Assembly (NCBI GenBank): GCA_021786915.1
Contig: JAJYMP010000222.1
Location: 1 to 5,996 of the forward strand
Reading direction: 5' to 3'
Source of the DNA: Chloroflexota bacterium
GTDB taxonomy: Bacteria > Chloroflexota > Limnocylindria > Limnocylindrales > CSP1-4
DNA: 5,996 bases
Each line of letters opens with the position of its first letter. The first letter of the stretch is position 1. Position numbers and translations under genes: made by a program. Of the stretch, positions 5,636 to 5,996 are shown piece after piece. The notes under the pieces are model-generated. The model worked only from the letters and a program-made list of their open reading frames with translations. It was not told the DNA's origin and did not search any database.

Positions 5636-5996
5636 ATGTCCGTCAACGTCCGAGGTTCGCTTGCCCGTCTTCGGTCCGGTGGGGACCTGCTCACCAAGAG
5701 CGACCGACTGATAGCCGAGACGATCCTCCAGGACCCACACTGGATGATCCTCGCGTCCATCGGCGAGATCGCGGAGAGGAGCCGGACGAGCGAGGCGGCG
5801 GTTTCGCGACTGGTGCGCCGCCTGGGCTTTCGCAGCTTCCCCGAGTTTCGCGTCGCACTCGCCCAGGATCTGGCCGATGGCTTGGAGGACATCAACGAGG
5901 ACATCGCCATCGACGACGATGTGGAGGCCATCAAGCGCAAAACGATCGCGTACAACATCCGCACACTGCGGGACACGTCGGCCGTCCTGACGACGG
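5636..5996 (+). CDS. RpiR/MurR-family transcriptional regulator, N-terminal part (cut by window edge)
   Basis: The first 120 residues of an RpiR-type regulator are visible. RpiR proteins have an N-terminal helix-turn-helix domain of about 75 residues and a C-terminal SIS domain that binds phosphosugars. The DNA-binding part is plain: LTKSDRLIAETILQDPHWM (19-37), the HTH core ASIGEIAERSRTSEAAVSRLVRRLGF (40-65), then SFPEFRVALAQDL (67-79), the usual close of this domain. Residues 80-120 are the acidic linker and the helix leading to the SIS domain, which lies beyond the right edge. The gene diverges from the catabolic operon and shares its control region. It probably represses or activates that operon in response to a phosphorylated intermediate, perhaps the kinase product; this is inference from family habits. 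The frame is open to the window edge. Confidence 0.92.
   Translation, partial: MSVNVRGSLARLRSGGDLLTKSDRLIAETILQDPHWMILASIGEIAERSRTSEAAVSRLVRRLGFRSFPEFRVALAQDLADGLEDINEDIAIDDDVEAIKRKTIAYNIRTLRDTSAVLTT

Noticed and set aside
5333..5740. Minus-strand open frames across the divergent gap and the regulator
   Set aside because: They run antisense to the regulator gene and through two promoters, and have no family resemblance.

Overview
The window is GC-rich DNA, roughly two thirds G+C by eye. It has long spurious open frames opposite the real genes, GC-biased third codon positions and strong GGAGG-type ribosome binding sites. This suits a high-GC bacterium. An actinobacterium is my best guess, but a high-GC proteobacterium cannot be excluded. 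No rRNA, tRNA or CRISPR array was seen.

Layout from left to right: (1) about 1-196 looks like the end of an insertion sequence. It holds the last 14 codons of a probable transposase on the + strand and about 150 bp of non-coding end sequence. (2) 199-873, minus strand, is the front part of a thiamine-diphosphate (ThDP) enzyme gene. It is cut off where the insertion sequence begins and also carries an in-frame amber stop, so it is a pseudogene. (3) 884-2368, minus, is an intact FGGY-family carbohydrate kinase. (4) 2374-4083, minus, is an intact acetolactate-synthase-like ThDP enzyme. (5) 4222-5322, minus, is a Gfo/Idh/MocA-family oxidoreductase. (6) 5323-5635 is a divergent regulatory region with a promoter facing each way and a perfect 10-bp inverted repeat. 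(7) 5636 to the right edge, plus strand, is the start of an RpiR-family regulator, cut by the window.

The four minus-strand genes read as one operon: oxidoreductase, ThDP enzyme, kinase, second ThDP enzyme. Gaps are 138, 5 and 10 bp, and the last two junctions are close enough for translational coupling. RpiR regulators usually sense phosphorylated sugars and often sit beside the catabolic genes they control. The most economical reading is a sugar, polyol or cyclitol degradation operon: an NAD(P)-dependent dehydrogenase oxidises the substrate, the FGGY kinase phosphorylates a keto-sugar intermediate, and one or two ThDP enzymes cleave, ligate or decarboxylate a keto compound. The substrate cannot be read from the sequence. 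I do not recognise this exact gene set as a named pathway. Loss of the last gene by a stop codon plus an insertion suggests that the pathway, or its last step, is decaying in this strain.
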